DNA of 64,000 bases from Kamptonema formosum PCC 6407 (GCF_000332155.1 NZ_KB235904.1:2091813-2155812); one strand, 5' to 3'. Shown: positions 25,464-33,303, counted from the first letter of the stretch. Made by a program: numbers and translations. Notes: generated by a model not told the origin, from the sequence alone.

Positions 25464-25630
25464 AATATCATGTCCGGCAAATTACTTACAATCTGTCAGT
25501 CAAGCTAAGCGCAGTTGTTCGCTGTGCGAAGCAATCTGAGGTACGAAGCAAGCCCGAAGCAATCGCCTAGTCTCTGCGATTGCTTCGCTTTGCTCGCAAT
25601 GACAAGTATTTAACCGGACATGATATAATT
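25464..25630. mobile_element. MITE-like element downstream of arsS (family A, copy 2)
   Basis: Terminal inverted repeats atcatgtccggcaaattact (left) and aagtatttaaccggacatga (right), close to those of the copy at 24072-24338. The inner sequence attgcttcgctttgctcg (25579-25596) is shared. A further fragment of this family, reversed, is at about 34062-34087. Confidence 0.7.
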
Positions 25631-25658
25631 CAGGACTTATAAACTTAGGCAAAAATCA

Positions 25659-25710
25659 CGTAATGCCGCCCTATGGGTGGTATATTTACTACCTAGAGGG
25701 CGGCGTTATG
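25659..25710. repeat. Palindromic repeat gtaacgccgccc family, copy 1
   Basis: Inverted repeat cgtaatgccgccctatgggt / acctagagggcggcgttatg with a short AT loop. Related copies are at 41774-41825 and 45456-45507, and the same sequence forms the ends of the MITE at 36101-36305. It lies 43 bases before the TVP38 gene. Confidence 0.8.
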
Positions 25711-25752
25711 AATTGCTTTCTTCCTGCGAATTTTAAGCGATAAATTTAAAAA

Positions 25753-26469
25753 ATGGATAATCAACCTGATAAAAATCAGCCTTCCTCAAATAAGCTAAAG
25801 TTAATTTTCGGAATACTTTCAATTATTGCTCTAATTGTGGGAGCAAAATTTTTTAACCTTCAAGGAATTCTTAAAGATTCCTTAGAGTTAATTGCTAATC
25901 TCGGCCCTTGGGGGCCTGTGGCTTTTATCTTGGTTTATATTCTGGCAACAGTGCTATTTATTCCAGGTTCTTTACTGACTCTCGGCGCTGGTGTATTATT
26001 CGGAGTAGTGTGGGGTTCAATCTGGGTTTCTATTGCTTCTACTTTAGGGGCAACTTGTGCTTTTATTGTAGGCAGATATTTAACTCGCGATTGGGTTTCT
26101 AAGCAGATAGAAAGCAATGAAAAATTCAAGGCAATTGATGAGGCGGTGGCAGTAGAAGGATGGAAAATTGTAGGCTTAACTAGACTTTCGCCGATTTTCC
26201 CCTTTAATTTGCTCAATTATGCTTTTGGGGTAACGCAAGTATCACTTAAGGACTATTTTTTTGCTTCTTGGATTGGTATGATGCCGGGAACGATTATGTA
26301 TGTTTATATTGGTTCTCTAGCTGGGAATTTAGCGGCATTGGGCACTCAGGGGCGATCGCGTACAATTGGTGAGTGGGTGCTTTATGCTGTGGGTTTGGTA
26401 GCCGCGATCGCAGTCACGGTTTATATCACTCGCATTGCTAAAAAAGCTTTAGATGAGAGAATTTCCTAA
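25753..26469 (+). CDS. TVP38/TMEM64 (DedA/VTT-domain) membrane protein
   Basis: A 238-residue polytopic membrane protein of the VTT/DedA superfamily, implicated in lipid scrambling and membrane homeostasis. About six hydrophobic segments are visible. The family motif is FIPGSLLTLGAGVLFGVVWG (about residues 73-92), then FIVGRYLTRDW and the conserved RLSPIFPFNLLNYAFG (about 144-159). The ATG at 25753 follows an AT-rich leader. It is separated from arsS by repeats and from the following methyltransferase by 43 bases, so it may be co-transcribed with the latter. Confidence 0.92.
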   Translation: MDNQPDKNQPSSNKLKLIFGILSIIALIVGAKFFNLQGILKDSLELIANLGPWGPVAFILVYILATVLFIPGSLLTLGAGVLFGVVWGSIWVSIASTLGATCAFIVGRYLTRDWVSKQIESNEKFKAIDEAVAVEGWKIVGLTRLSPIFPFNLLNYAFGVTQVSLKDYFFASWIGMMPGTIMYVYIGSLAGNLAALGTQGRSRTIGEWVLYAVGLVAAIAVTVYITRIAKKALDERIS

Positions 26470-26512
26470 AGTTTGACCTGCAAAGCCACTAAACACGATC
26501 GAGGAGACTACT

Positions 26513-27403
26513 ATGGCTGTTCGCAAGGATACAATTTTTGAGCGTTTCTTGTCGCCGATTATGCGGCTGATGATTGACGAAGAGGCGCTGCGGCGGTTAT
26601 ATGAAAATATCGATTGGCAAAAAGAGAGCGATCGCATCTCTCAGCCAAATCTAGTTTATCCCGAATACTACAGCAGCCAGAACTTTCACGGTATAGAAAG
26701 AGGCTACCTCAATCCTAGCGCGGCTGTTTCCTATGACCCCATAACTCAGTATGTCTTACCTCCTAGCGAGGCGATCGTTAGACAGGGATTAATTGATGCT
26801 GTTATGGGTGTACCGAGGCGAATTTTAGACTTAGGATGCGGTACGGGTTCGACAACCCTAATGTTGAAACAAGCATTTCCGCAAGCGGAAGTCATCGGGA
26901 TGGACTTATCGCCTTATATGATTCTAGTAGCAGAAATGAAAGCTCAAAAAGCGGGGTTAAATATTCAATGGCGACACGGAAATGCTGAACAAACGGGATT
27001 TCCTAACGCTTCCTTTGACTTGGTAACTGCTTCTTTATTATTTCATGAAACGCCGCCAACAGTATCGCAAAATATTCTCCGAGAAAGTTTTCGCTTGCTG
27101 ACGGTTGGGGGACAGGTAATAGTTTTGGATGGGAACCAGAAAACTTTGCGACAGACAGAATGGCTGACAGATGTGTTTGAAGAGCCTTATATTAAGTCTT
27201 ATGCCGCTGGTAATCTGGATGCTTGGATGGGTAGCGCTGGATTTGGTGCTGTCCAAACTGACGATGTGTGGTTGGTAAATCAGGTGACACGGGGTGTAAA
27301 ACCACTTCCTGGCCAAGATCCGCAGGTACGGGTCAATCAGTGGCAAAATGCGAGCGATCGCGTGCCTGATTTCGACTTAGAAGGGTTTCCAGCGCCAGCC
27401 TAA
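26513..27403 (+). CDS. Class I SAM-dependent methyltransferase
   Basis: A 296-residue methyltransferase. Motif I is RILDLGCGTGSTTLMLK (about residues 102-118), the acidic end of strand 2 is AEVIGMDLSPYM, motif II-like sequence is FDLVTASLLFHETPP and the post-II segment is GGQVIVLDGNQ. The first 90 residues are a family-specific helical cap with several Tyr and Pro. Substrate cannot be named from sequence. GAGGAG (26501-26506) gives a good ribosome site before ATG 26513. Probably transcribed with the TVP38 gene. Confidence 0.9.
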   Translation: MAVRKDTIFERFLSPIMRLMIDEEALRRLYENIDWQKESDRISQPNLVYPEYYSSQNFHGIERGYLNPSAAVSYDPITQYVLPPSEAIVRQGLIDAVMGVPRRILDLGCGTGSTTLMLKQAFPQAEVIGMDLSPYMILVAEMKAQKAGLNIQWRHGNAEQTGFPNASFDLVTASLLFHETPPTVSQNILRESFRLLTVGGQVIVLDGNQKTLRQTEWLTDVFEEPYIKSYAAGNLDAWMGSAGFGAVQTDDVWLVNQVTRGVKPLPGQDPQVRVNQWQNASDRVPDFDLEGFPAPA

Positions 27404-27451
27404 AACACTTTTTCAAAGTATTTAAACTTAGCTTTTTGCTACACTTTGCCC

Positions 27452-28147
27452 ATGACCCTAAAAGCGGTTTTATTTGATTTTAATGGAGTGATTATTAACG
27501 ATGAGTCGATTCACGAACGGCTGATCGAGCAATTACTAATTCAGGAAAATTTACGGATTAATCGTGGAGAGTTTCGCCAAGTTTGTTTGGGAAGAAGCGA
27601 TCGCGCTTGCATTGCAGAATTACTCAACCGCAGAGGCAGAACTGTGACTGAAACCTATCTCGATCGGCTGATTGCACGCAAGGCTCAAGCTTACATTAAA
27701 GAGGTGGAGCTTTTGGAAAAATTGCCGATATATCCGGGGTTGGAAGAATTTATTTTGAGTCTTCAGGTAGCGCAATTAAAAATCGCTTTGGTGACAGGTT
27801 CTCTGCGGTTGGAGGTAGAATTGGTGTTAAATCGATCTGGCTTAGCACAATACTTTGAGGTAATTATTGCTGGTGATGATGTGATGGCAAGTAAACCGCA
27901 ACCAGACGGTTATCTCTTAGCAGTTGAAAGGCTGAACCAGCTTTATCCAGACCTTAAGTTGGAACCTGGGGAATGTTTGGCGATCGAAGATACTTTTGCT
28001 GGGATTGAAGCGGCCCAAAAAGCGGGTATTTCTGTTGTGGGTGTGGCGAATACTTATCCGTTTCATTTCCTCCAACGTGCTGCTAATTGGACTGTAGATT
28101 ACCTTTCCGATTTAGAATTTGAGAGAGTCCAGCAGGTTTATTCGTAG
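27452..28147 (+). CDS. HAD-superfamily (subfamily IA) protein with Asn in motif I
   Basis: A 231-residue haloacid dehalogenase-like protein, beta-phosphoglucomutase/CbbY-like with an alpha-helical cap (about residues 16-80). Motif I reads VLFDFNGVIIND: the nucleophile Asp is present but the acid/base Asp two positions later is Asn. Motif II is ALVTGS, motif III is ASKPQPDGY and motif IV is CLAIEDTFAGIEAA. The DFNG form occurs in other cyanobacterial homologues as far as I recall, so it is probably inherited and not a sequencing error. The ATG at 27452 is preferred over TTG at 27446. Confidence 0.88.
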   Translation: MTLKAVLFDFNGVIINDESIHERLIEQLLIQENLRINRGEFRQVCLGRSDRACIAELLNRRGRTVTETYLDRLIARKAQAYIKEVELLEKLPIYPGLEEFILSLQVAQLKIALVTGSLRLEVELVLNRSGLAQYFEVIIAGDDVMASKPQPDGYLLAVERLNQLYPDLKLEPGECLAIEDTFAGIEAAQKAGISVVGVANTYPFHFLQRAANWTVDYLSDLEFERVQQVYS

Positions 28148-28284
28148 GAGGTAGGTCAGGAAAATCCAGCATAGTCTAGACATTTTTGCGAAATTGTGGT
28201 ACGATCGCTAAATATCTGCAAGTATTTAGCAAGCAGTCACGATCGAGGTTTTAGGTTTTTTACTCTTAAATCTAAGCTCGGTAG

Positions 28285-28357
28285 GGGGAATTAGCTCAGT
28301 TGGTAGAGCGCTGCGATCGCACCGCAGAGGCCAGCGGTTCGAGTCCGCTATTCTCCA
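28285..28357 (+). tRNA. trnA: tRNA-Ala (anticodon CGC)
   Basis: A 73-base cloverleaf without CCA. Acceptor ggggaat (28285-28291) pairs with attctcc (28350-28356) with one G-T wobble; D arm gctc/gagc; anticodon stem ctgcg/cgcag with loop atcgcac, giving CGC at positions 34-36, which reads GCG (Ala). T arm agcgg/ccgct has loop ttcgagt. The HIP1 octamer gcgatcgc sits across the anticodon stem and loop. The last half of the gene and about 25 bases beyond are copied at 29304-29360. Confidence 0.93.
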
Positions 28358-28725
28358 TATCTTGTTGTCAATTAACACATTATTTGTCGCAGATTCCAGG
28401 TTGATGAGATACACCGCTTTAAAAAAGCTTAAAATTGTTATATCTTACTTTTCTTACTTAAATGCTAAGGAAGAAATTAGCGACAAAAGATAGTATGTCT
28501 AATTATCGTTGCTATAGCATTGCGCCTTTACAATAAATATATAGCAGTTTTCAATCAAAAGAGGTACATTAGCCGCTGTTAGTGGAATACCCTATAAATT
28601 TAATCTATCGAAAGAGTGGATTTATTGAATAATTTACGATCGCATAACTTCAGTCTAGGGAAAGATTTGGTCGATCGCTCAAATGAAGTACAAAGAGAGT
28701 GTTAAATCTCATCGAATTGTATTCT

Positions 28726-29172
28726 ATGAAACTGAATTATTTTACAAAACCGCTTTCGACTCTAGGACGCTGGATGGCGACAGCTCTGTTTTGCGTGTCA
28801 GCGATCGCCTTCATTTGGCAAGGTGCGTTTTTCTCGAACACCGCAGCAATGGCTAATCCTGTTTCCAGCCTAATCGCAACCTCAGATGCGGGCGATCAGG
28901 TTAAAGCTAAAACCAGTGAAGATGCTGGACGAGCCAAAAATTTCATCGAAGATACGAAAGATAAGGTGAAGGAAACTGCAAATAGAAATGCCGATAAAGT
29001 CGATCGAGCAACGGACAACCGTAGTTTTGTTGAACGCAAAGCAGACAAAGATACAGCGCGAATTGAAGAAAGAGCCGATCGAGATGCGGCTCGGACTAAG
29101 AAAGCAGTAGACAACACAAAGAATGCTATTGAACGCACTGTTGATAAGATCAAGGATACTTTTAGTAACTAG
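28726..29172 (+). CDS. Exported amphipathic-helix (LEA/apolipoprotein-like) protein
   Basis: With ATG 28726 the protein has 148 residues (an upstream start at 28699 adds nine). A signal-like hydrophobic stretch spans about residues 14-32 (GRWMATALFCVSAIAFIWQG) with a possible cleavage at AMAN. The rest is a long, highly charged Lys/Asp/Ala/Glu helix with 11-residue periodicity (AGRAKNFIEDTKDKVKETAN, KADKDTARIEERADRDAART), as in LEA-like or CsbD-like stress proteins. Function is not assigned; membrane or desiccation protection would fit. It is the only gene between the tRNA-Ala and the second copy of its 3' end. Confidence 0.7.
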   Translation: MKLNYFTKPLSTLGRWMATALFCVSAIAFIWQGAFFSNTAAMANPVSSLIATSDAGDQVKAKTSEDAGRAKNFIEDTKDKVKETANRNADKVDRATDNRSFVERKADKDTARIEERADRDAARTKKAVDNTKNAIERTVDKIKDTFSN

Positions 29173-29199
29173 AGAATAGATTCTAGCAAAGAAAGTCAG

Positions 29200-29252
29200 T
29201 GTACATTTTTTCCTTCATTGCATCTCCTGGAAGCGGAAGGAAAAAATGGACA
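29200..29252. terminator. Strong hairpin with A/T tracts behind the LEA-like gene
   Basis: Inverted repeat tgtacattttttccttc (29200-29216) / gaaggaaaaaatggaca (29236-29252), 17 bp with one mismatch. The internal six-A and six-T tracts could serve as a terminator. It could also be the end of a small mobile element. Confidence 0.5.
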
Positions 29253-29285
29253 TTGATTAGCTTTAAAACTTTTTGTTACCTGATA

Positions 29286-29360
29286 GGGCTCGAACCGCAG
29301 AATCCAGCGGTTCGAGCCCACTATTCTCCATCTTTTGTTGTCAAATAACACCTTATTTGT
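29286..29360. pseudogene. Second copy of tRNA-Ala 3' end (att-like) with inverted T arm
   Basis: From 29304, ccagcggttcgagcccacta and the following bases to about 29360 match the T arm, acceptor 3' strand and downstream flank of the tRNA at 28285 with about six or seven mismatches in 58 bases. No D or anticodon arm is present, so it is not a tRNA gene. Just upstream gggctcgaaccgc (29286-29298) is a perfect inverted copy of gcggttcgagccc (29307-29319). Direct copies of a tRNA 3' end are the usual footprint of site-specific integration (attL/attR). Confidence 0.7.
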
Positions 29361-29401
29361 CTTTGTTAACACATTTAGGCTCTGCGAGCATTTTCTTATT
29401 C

Positions 29402-30556
29402 TTAGCTTACTTGCTTTTGTTGTTGTCTTTGCTGCAAAAATTCAGCAAAGTCACGAACTTCGGCAACTAAATCATCGGATAAATTATCTAAAACTGTGGT
29501 TAAATGTTCTCGAACTCCCATCGTTTCACGGGCAGGAATTGTTAAAATTAATTGATGAGGATAAACGGTTTCTACGCCTATTGTTTCGATAAATGAGCCA
29601 GATTCATCCTGAGTAGCTGGCATAAAATCCCCATTTTCATCATAATGAGATTTAAAGTCTTTTTCACAATGAGATTTAAAGGCTTTAACGATATCAATAG
29701 CTAAACGATATGTTTCACAAAAATACTCCGCCTCGAATCCAATAAAATTTGTTTTAAGCTCCGATAATTTTAGCTGATTTCCTGTATCTATTTTAATAAT
29801 TTCATTAATTCTTTTGTTACACTCATCATTGCCGAACCAGCCACTATGTACGCCAGCGTTACGCCGTGAACTTCTTTCTGCATATAGTAGCCATTTTAAT
29901 CGTAAGAATGTGTCTCCTGTTTCTAAATATGTTCGTAAATTCTTGATATAGTCTAATGGACTACCACGCATAATGTCATCTCGGATCAGACTATTAATTT
30001 CTCCGTCAATTAATTTAATGGCTTTTTCGCCCTCTGCCATGCCTAAAAAAGCCGCTATCTCTGAGGCAGAGCTTAATTTACCTAAATCACTAAACTTTAT
30101 CTCCTTTATCTTTTTAATCTTTTTGTCACCTAATCGTTCGGGATATGCCTTTAAAACTAATAAAAGTATTTGGGAGAAAAAATCATCTAATACTGTTATG
30201 ATAGTTATAAAAAGTTGATGGTATATGTAGTTAAAAACTTTTTTGTTTTTTTCGGACATTTTTATATATTCATTGTTAATTTCCCCAAATTCTTTAGGAA
30301 TTAGATTTGCGGCTGTATTTATATGTCCCTGAAACATGACTTTATCAAAATTATCTGTAATATGGAAGGAAGGCTCTATCAAATCTTTATAATTTATATT
30401 TTTGGCTTCTACTTCGGCTTTCTCAATAGCTTCTCGAATAAACTCATAACAATGAGAAATAGCTTCTATATTTTGGAGCTTTTGGTCTGACAAACCCTGG
30501 ATTTTACTAATTAATTCTTGTCGGCGTGTATCAAGTATTTGTTGTAAATTCTCCAT
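29402..30556 (-). CDS. HEPN-like putative ribonuclease with antitoxin-like C-terminal tail
   Basis: A 384-residue protein with no close relative that I can name. At residues 231-237 RRNAGVH, in the context LLYAERSSRRNAGVHSGWF, is an R-x4-H motif within a helical region, the active-site pattern of HEPN RNases in many toxin and phage-defence proteins; related cyanobacterial HEPN proteins carry R-R-N-x-x-V-H. The last 39 residues, from Met346, read MGVREHLTTVLDNLSDDLVA then EVRDFAEFLQQRQQQ, which resembles small DUF2281/VapB-type antitoxins. That tail could be a fused antitoxin or come from an internal start at 29521. The gene is next to a duplicated tRNA end. HEPN assignment is inference. Confidence 0.6.
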   Translation of the reverse strand: MENLQQILDTRRQELISKIQGLSDQKLQNIEAISHCYEFIREAIEKAEVEAKNINYKDLIEPSFHITDNFDKVMFQGHINTAANLIPKEFGEINNEYIKMSEKNKKVFNYIYHQLFITIITVLDDFFSQILLLVLKAYPERLGDKKIKKIKEIKFSDLGKLSSASEIAAFLGMAEGEKAIKLIDGEINSLIRDDIMRGSPLDYIKNLRTYLETGDTFLRLKWLLYAERSSRRNAGVHSGWFGNDECNKRINEIIKIDTGNQLKLSELKTNFIGFEAEYFCETYRLAIDIVKAFKSHCEKDFKSHYDENGDFMPATQDESGSFIETIGVETVYPHQLILTIPARETMGVREHLTTVLDNLSDDLVAEVRDFAEFLQQRQQQKQVS

Positions 30557-30741
30557 AGTTACTAAGTGTCTCCAAATAAATTAAGCTGCTAAATACTGAG
30601 TAAACTTAATTAACTCTTATACATCGGTGTCACTCTCCTGCGTTATAATACCCTATAATGCCACCAATTGCAAGTCTGTCACCGCTTCCCCGTTACGAAT
30701 TGCGCCGACTTCGGGTGAGTCTTGACAATGTAACCCTCTCC

Positions 30742-31183
30742 TCACTTCGGATCTAACATACTTACCTGATTTAAAAAATCGGAACTAACTGCAAATATTC
30801 CACCATCAACAACCGCAAATAATCTAACATCCTAATATAACCCTTCATCCGCTCATACTTTCCCTGAGTGTCAAAGTAAAAATCAGCAATAACAGGCACA
30901 TTAAAAAATCGCATTGCTTGCAATTACCCAATTACCTGCAACTCATTTTCAATCCCCCTCTTCCCTTAATTTGACTGGCATAACCTCGCAAATTAACCGT
31001 TAATAATTCAACTTCCTATAACAAAGAAAATGCCTCGTCGTTCCCCGGAAACTCAACAGCATTTTTTTGCCATTCCTCTCTAGCACTTCGCTCCGCCAAA
31101 GTCAACTGTTCCAATACATAAATAATGTGATTTTTAGTAGTTTCTTGCTGCTTTAAAGTAGTTTCACTCATCATTGACTCCAT
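30742..31183 (-). pseudogene. Frameshifted hypothetical gene
   Basis: On the minus strand from ATG 31183 a protein runs about 55 residues (METSM-like start, LEQLTLAERSAREEWQKNAV, DEAFSLL) to a stop. It resumes in other frames as MRFFNVPVIADFYFDTQGKY then ERMKGYIRMLDYLR, shifts again to VVDGGIFAVSSDFLNQ and ends VSMLDPK stop at 30742. The pieces are collinear and clearly coding-like, so this is one gene broken by at least two frame changes and a stop. I do not recognise the family. It fills most of the 901-base gap 30557-31457; 30557-30741 holds nothing else that I can see. Confidence 0.6.
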
Positions 31184-31222
31184 AAGTAACAATATGAGCG
31201 CAATCTTAGCAGGAACTTATTT

Positions 31223-31330
31223 AGGGCTTACGCACCCAACCAAAGAAACCGGGTTTTTTGACGAAAATACTTCGTTTTCACCACAGATACTCTCAAAAAC
31301 CCGGTTTCTGGAGCCATGAGCGTAAGCCCT
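31223..31330. mobile_element. MITE-like inverted repeat (family B, copy 1)
   Basis: Outer pair agggcttacgc (31223-31233) / gcgtaagccct (31320-31330) and inner pair aaagaaaccgggttttt / aaaaacccggtttct. The agaaaccgggttt core recurs at 48801-48896 and 53317-53416, together with a cttacg terminus. No coding capacity. Confidence 0.75.
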
Positions 31331-31457
31331 ATTATTGTAGAGCTAACATCGACGCGATCGCTTCTCTCCACACCCTCCAAGTCAGTCAATAAAGAGCGAT
31401 CGCGACAGCCTCCCATCGCGATCGCCCTCTATTGGGCCAGAGGATAAAATCTAAAAG

Positions 31458-32066
31458 CTAAACTCGATTAAGCCACTGAGGATAAGCCAAAGAATTATCC
31501 AAAGTTAACTTTTGACCCGGATAACTCTTACTCACCCAACCAGCTACAATCTGTAAATTTTCCATCAAATAACTGTCATGGCCAAAAGACTCAAAAGCAA
31601 TAGTCCACCACTCCTCCCCGTTAATACTTAACTGCGTAATTTCGACACTGCAACCTTGGGGGATAGGCGCTTCCACTGGAACCGGAGTCAAACCTTCCTC
31701 CGAAACTTGGTATAGACGTTGCGATCGCTTTTTCTTCACCGTCACCCACACCCCAGTTGCCAAAATATCAGCCGCCACAGGTGCCTCTGTCTCTACACAA
31801 ACCCACTTCAGCCACTTTTCCGCCTTTCCCTCCCAACGGTTGCCAAACTGCACTGGCCCTAACTCAGCTTGCCGCCATTTTACCTCTAAGCCTTTCTGCC
31901 TCAACTTTATGCCCAGATAATCGCAGCTAGGTATCAGTAAATATGAGTCTTCCCGTTCTTCATGAGGCCATAAATAGCCGCCCAGACTATCCTGCCAAAA
32001 CCACTGGGCGATCGCTTTTGGCAGCGTGCCACTATAAAACCATCGCAGTTCCACACTGGCCCGCAT
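31458..32066 (-). CDS. Conserved cyanobacterial hypothetical protein
   Basis: A 202-residue protein with many Trp (about a dozen) and mixed alpha/beta character: start MRASVELRWFYSGTLPKAI, then YLLIPSCDYLGIKLRQKGLE, WRQAELGPVQFGNRWEGKAE, and a C-terminal strand-rich part (CSVEITQLSINGEEWWTIAF). The alternation of charged residues on strands recalls a CYTH-like tunnel fold, but I cannot confirm that. No signal peptide is visible. It diverges from the Hlip gene. Function unknown. Confidence 0.75.
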   Translation of the reverse strand: MRASVELRWFYSGTLPKAIAQWFWQDSLGGYLWPHEEREDSYLLIPSCDYLGIKLRQKGLEVKWRQAELGPVQFGNRWEGKAEKWLKWVCVETEAPVAADILATGVWVTVKKKRSQRLYQVSEEGLTPVPVEAPIPQGCSVEITQLSINGEEWWTIAFESFGHDSYLMENLQIVAGWVSKSYPGQKLTLDNSLAYPQWLNRV

Positions 32067-32307
32067 AAATCTTTCCTCCCTTGCAACATTTTTTCCAGCC
32101 CTGACTGGATTTGGTACTGACCTTTAACTTGCCATCCTCTATATAGTCCCTTGTTCCTTGTCCAGAGTCCACTGTCCCCAGTTAGATTCATCGCCCTAAA
32201 TCCAAGGAAATGTTGAGATTGAAAAAATTTTATATTTTACTTTACATTTATTAATGGCTCTGTTACATTTGTTAACAGGAGAGAAAAAACCATTCAGGAG
32301 TACAAAC

Positions 32308-32505
32308 ATGACTAGCAAAGGAGCGATCGTTGACGATCAAGGCAAACTCAACAATTTTGCCATTGAACCCACTATTTACGTCGAAGAAGAGCCGCGTACA
32401 GGCTTTACAACCTACGCAGAACGGTTAAACGGTCGCCTTGCCATGATTGGTTTTGTCTCGCTACTAGGTTTAGAAGTGCTAGCTAGGCACGGATTTCTGG
32501 GATAA
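32308..32505 (+). CDS. High-light-inducible protein (Hlip/SCP, one-helix CAB-like)
   Basis: A 65-residue one-helix protein of the light-harvesting-like superfamily that binds chlorophyll and carotenoid and protects photosystem II assembly under light stress. The chlorophyll-binding helix is AERLNGRLAMIGFVSLLGLE (about residues 38-57), with E-x-x-N-G-R intact. The ATG at 32308 is chosen because CAGGAG at 32295-32300 lies at ideal spacing; an upstream in-frame ATG at 32254 lacks one. The N-terminus (MTSKGAIVDDQGKLNNFAIE) is a typical stromal extension. It is followed by a hairpin terminator. Confidence 0.94.
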   Translation: MTSKGAIVDDQGKLNNFAIEPTIYVEEEPRTGFTTYAERLNGRLAMIGFVSLLGLEVLARHGFLG

Positions 32506-32544
32506 CAAACTAGCGTGTATTGGGATTTCGAGATAGAACTGCAA

Positions 32545-32574
32545 AGCTATGGACGAGGGAAGCGCTCCATAGCT
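32545..32574 (+). terminator. Hairpin terminator behind the Hlip gene
   Basis: Stem agctatgga (32545-32553) / tccatagct (32566-32574), then aaattgttttta. Position and T-rich tail fit an intrinsic terminator. Confidence 0.65.
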
Positions 32575-32696
32575 AAATTGTTTTTAGGTCAATATCCCTC
32601 CTCCCATCCTTGAAGGCGATCGGTTTCCGTTTTGGGTGTCTTTATGAGAAAATCAAAATCATCACATTATGCACCCCGACCAGGTAATCAAGAATA

Positions 32697-33236
32697 ATGC
32701 TCAAACGAATCGCGGCAATACTTCTGGTAATTTTTAGCTTTACCTTAACCAGTTGTGTATCAACCGTTAGCGGGCTCAAAAGCTACATTGACACAGCCGA
32801 CGGCTACCAATTTCTCTATCCTAATGGCTGGACGGCACTAAATGTTTCCAATGGCCCAGATGTAGTATTTCGCGATTTAATTGAGCAAACAGAGAACGTC
32901 AGCGTCGTTATCAGTGAAGTTCCCAGTGGTAAAACTCTTGCGGATTTAGGTACTCCCAGCGAAGTAGGATATCGGTTAAGCAAAAGCGCGATCGCACCTC
33001 CCAATTCCGGCCGCGAAGCAGAATTAGTTAATGCCGAAGCCCGTGAATCTAGAACGAAAAGTTATTACATTTTAGAGTATGCCGTCAAACTTCCCAACCA
33101 ACTGCGGCACAACCTAGCTAGCGTAGCAGTCAGTCGCGGTAAACTTTTCACTATCAACATATCTTCTACTGAAGATAGATGGCCAAAAGCCAAACAATTA
33201 TTTGAGAAAGTCATTCAATCTTTCTCTGTCTATTAA
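32697..33236 (+). CDS. PsbP-family lipoprotein (CyanoP-like)
   Basis: A 179-residue lipoprotein related to the photosystem II extrinsic protein PsbP. The signal peptide with lipobox FTLTSC (Cys20) predicts lipid anchoring in the thylakoid lumen or periplasm. The mature part shows the PsbP fold sequence YQFLYPNGWTALNVSNGPDV (about residues 38-57), FRDLIEQTENVSVVI, LADLGTPSEVGYRLS and the closing FTINISSTEDRWPKAKQLFE with VIQSFSVY. CyanoP assists early PSII assembly. It is 190 bases behind the Hlip gene, which is a suggestive photosynthetic pairing, but a terminator lies between them. Confidence 0.9.
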   Translation: MLKRIAAILLVIFSFTLTSCVSTVSGLKSYIDTADGYQFLYPNGWTALNVSNGPDVVFRDLIEQTENVSVVISEVPSGKTLADLGTPSEVGYRLSKSAIAPPNSGREAELVNAEARESRTKSYYILEYAVKLPNQLRHNLASVAVSRGKLFTINISSTEDRWPKAKQLFEKVIQSFSVY

Positions 33237-33244
33237 GCTTTTAA

Positions 33245-33283
33245 GGGTAATTGTTAACTGTTAATAGTTAACAGTTAACAGCT
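33245..33283. repeat. gttaact palindromic heptamer array
   Basis: About five units of gttaact, gttaata and gttaaca between the PsbP-like gene and maf. Confidence 0.9.
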
Positions 33284-33303
33284 ATAAGTCTCGATCGCAC
33301 AAA

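Noticed and set aside
26513-27403. The methyltransferase near arsS as an arsenite methyltransferase (ArsM).
   Set aside because: It lacks the set of conserved cysteines expected for ArsM and has another gene and a MITE between it and arsS.
29286-29360. A second functional tRNA-Ala gene.
   Set aside because: Only the T arm and acceptor 3' strand are present; D and anticodon arms are missing.
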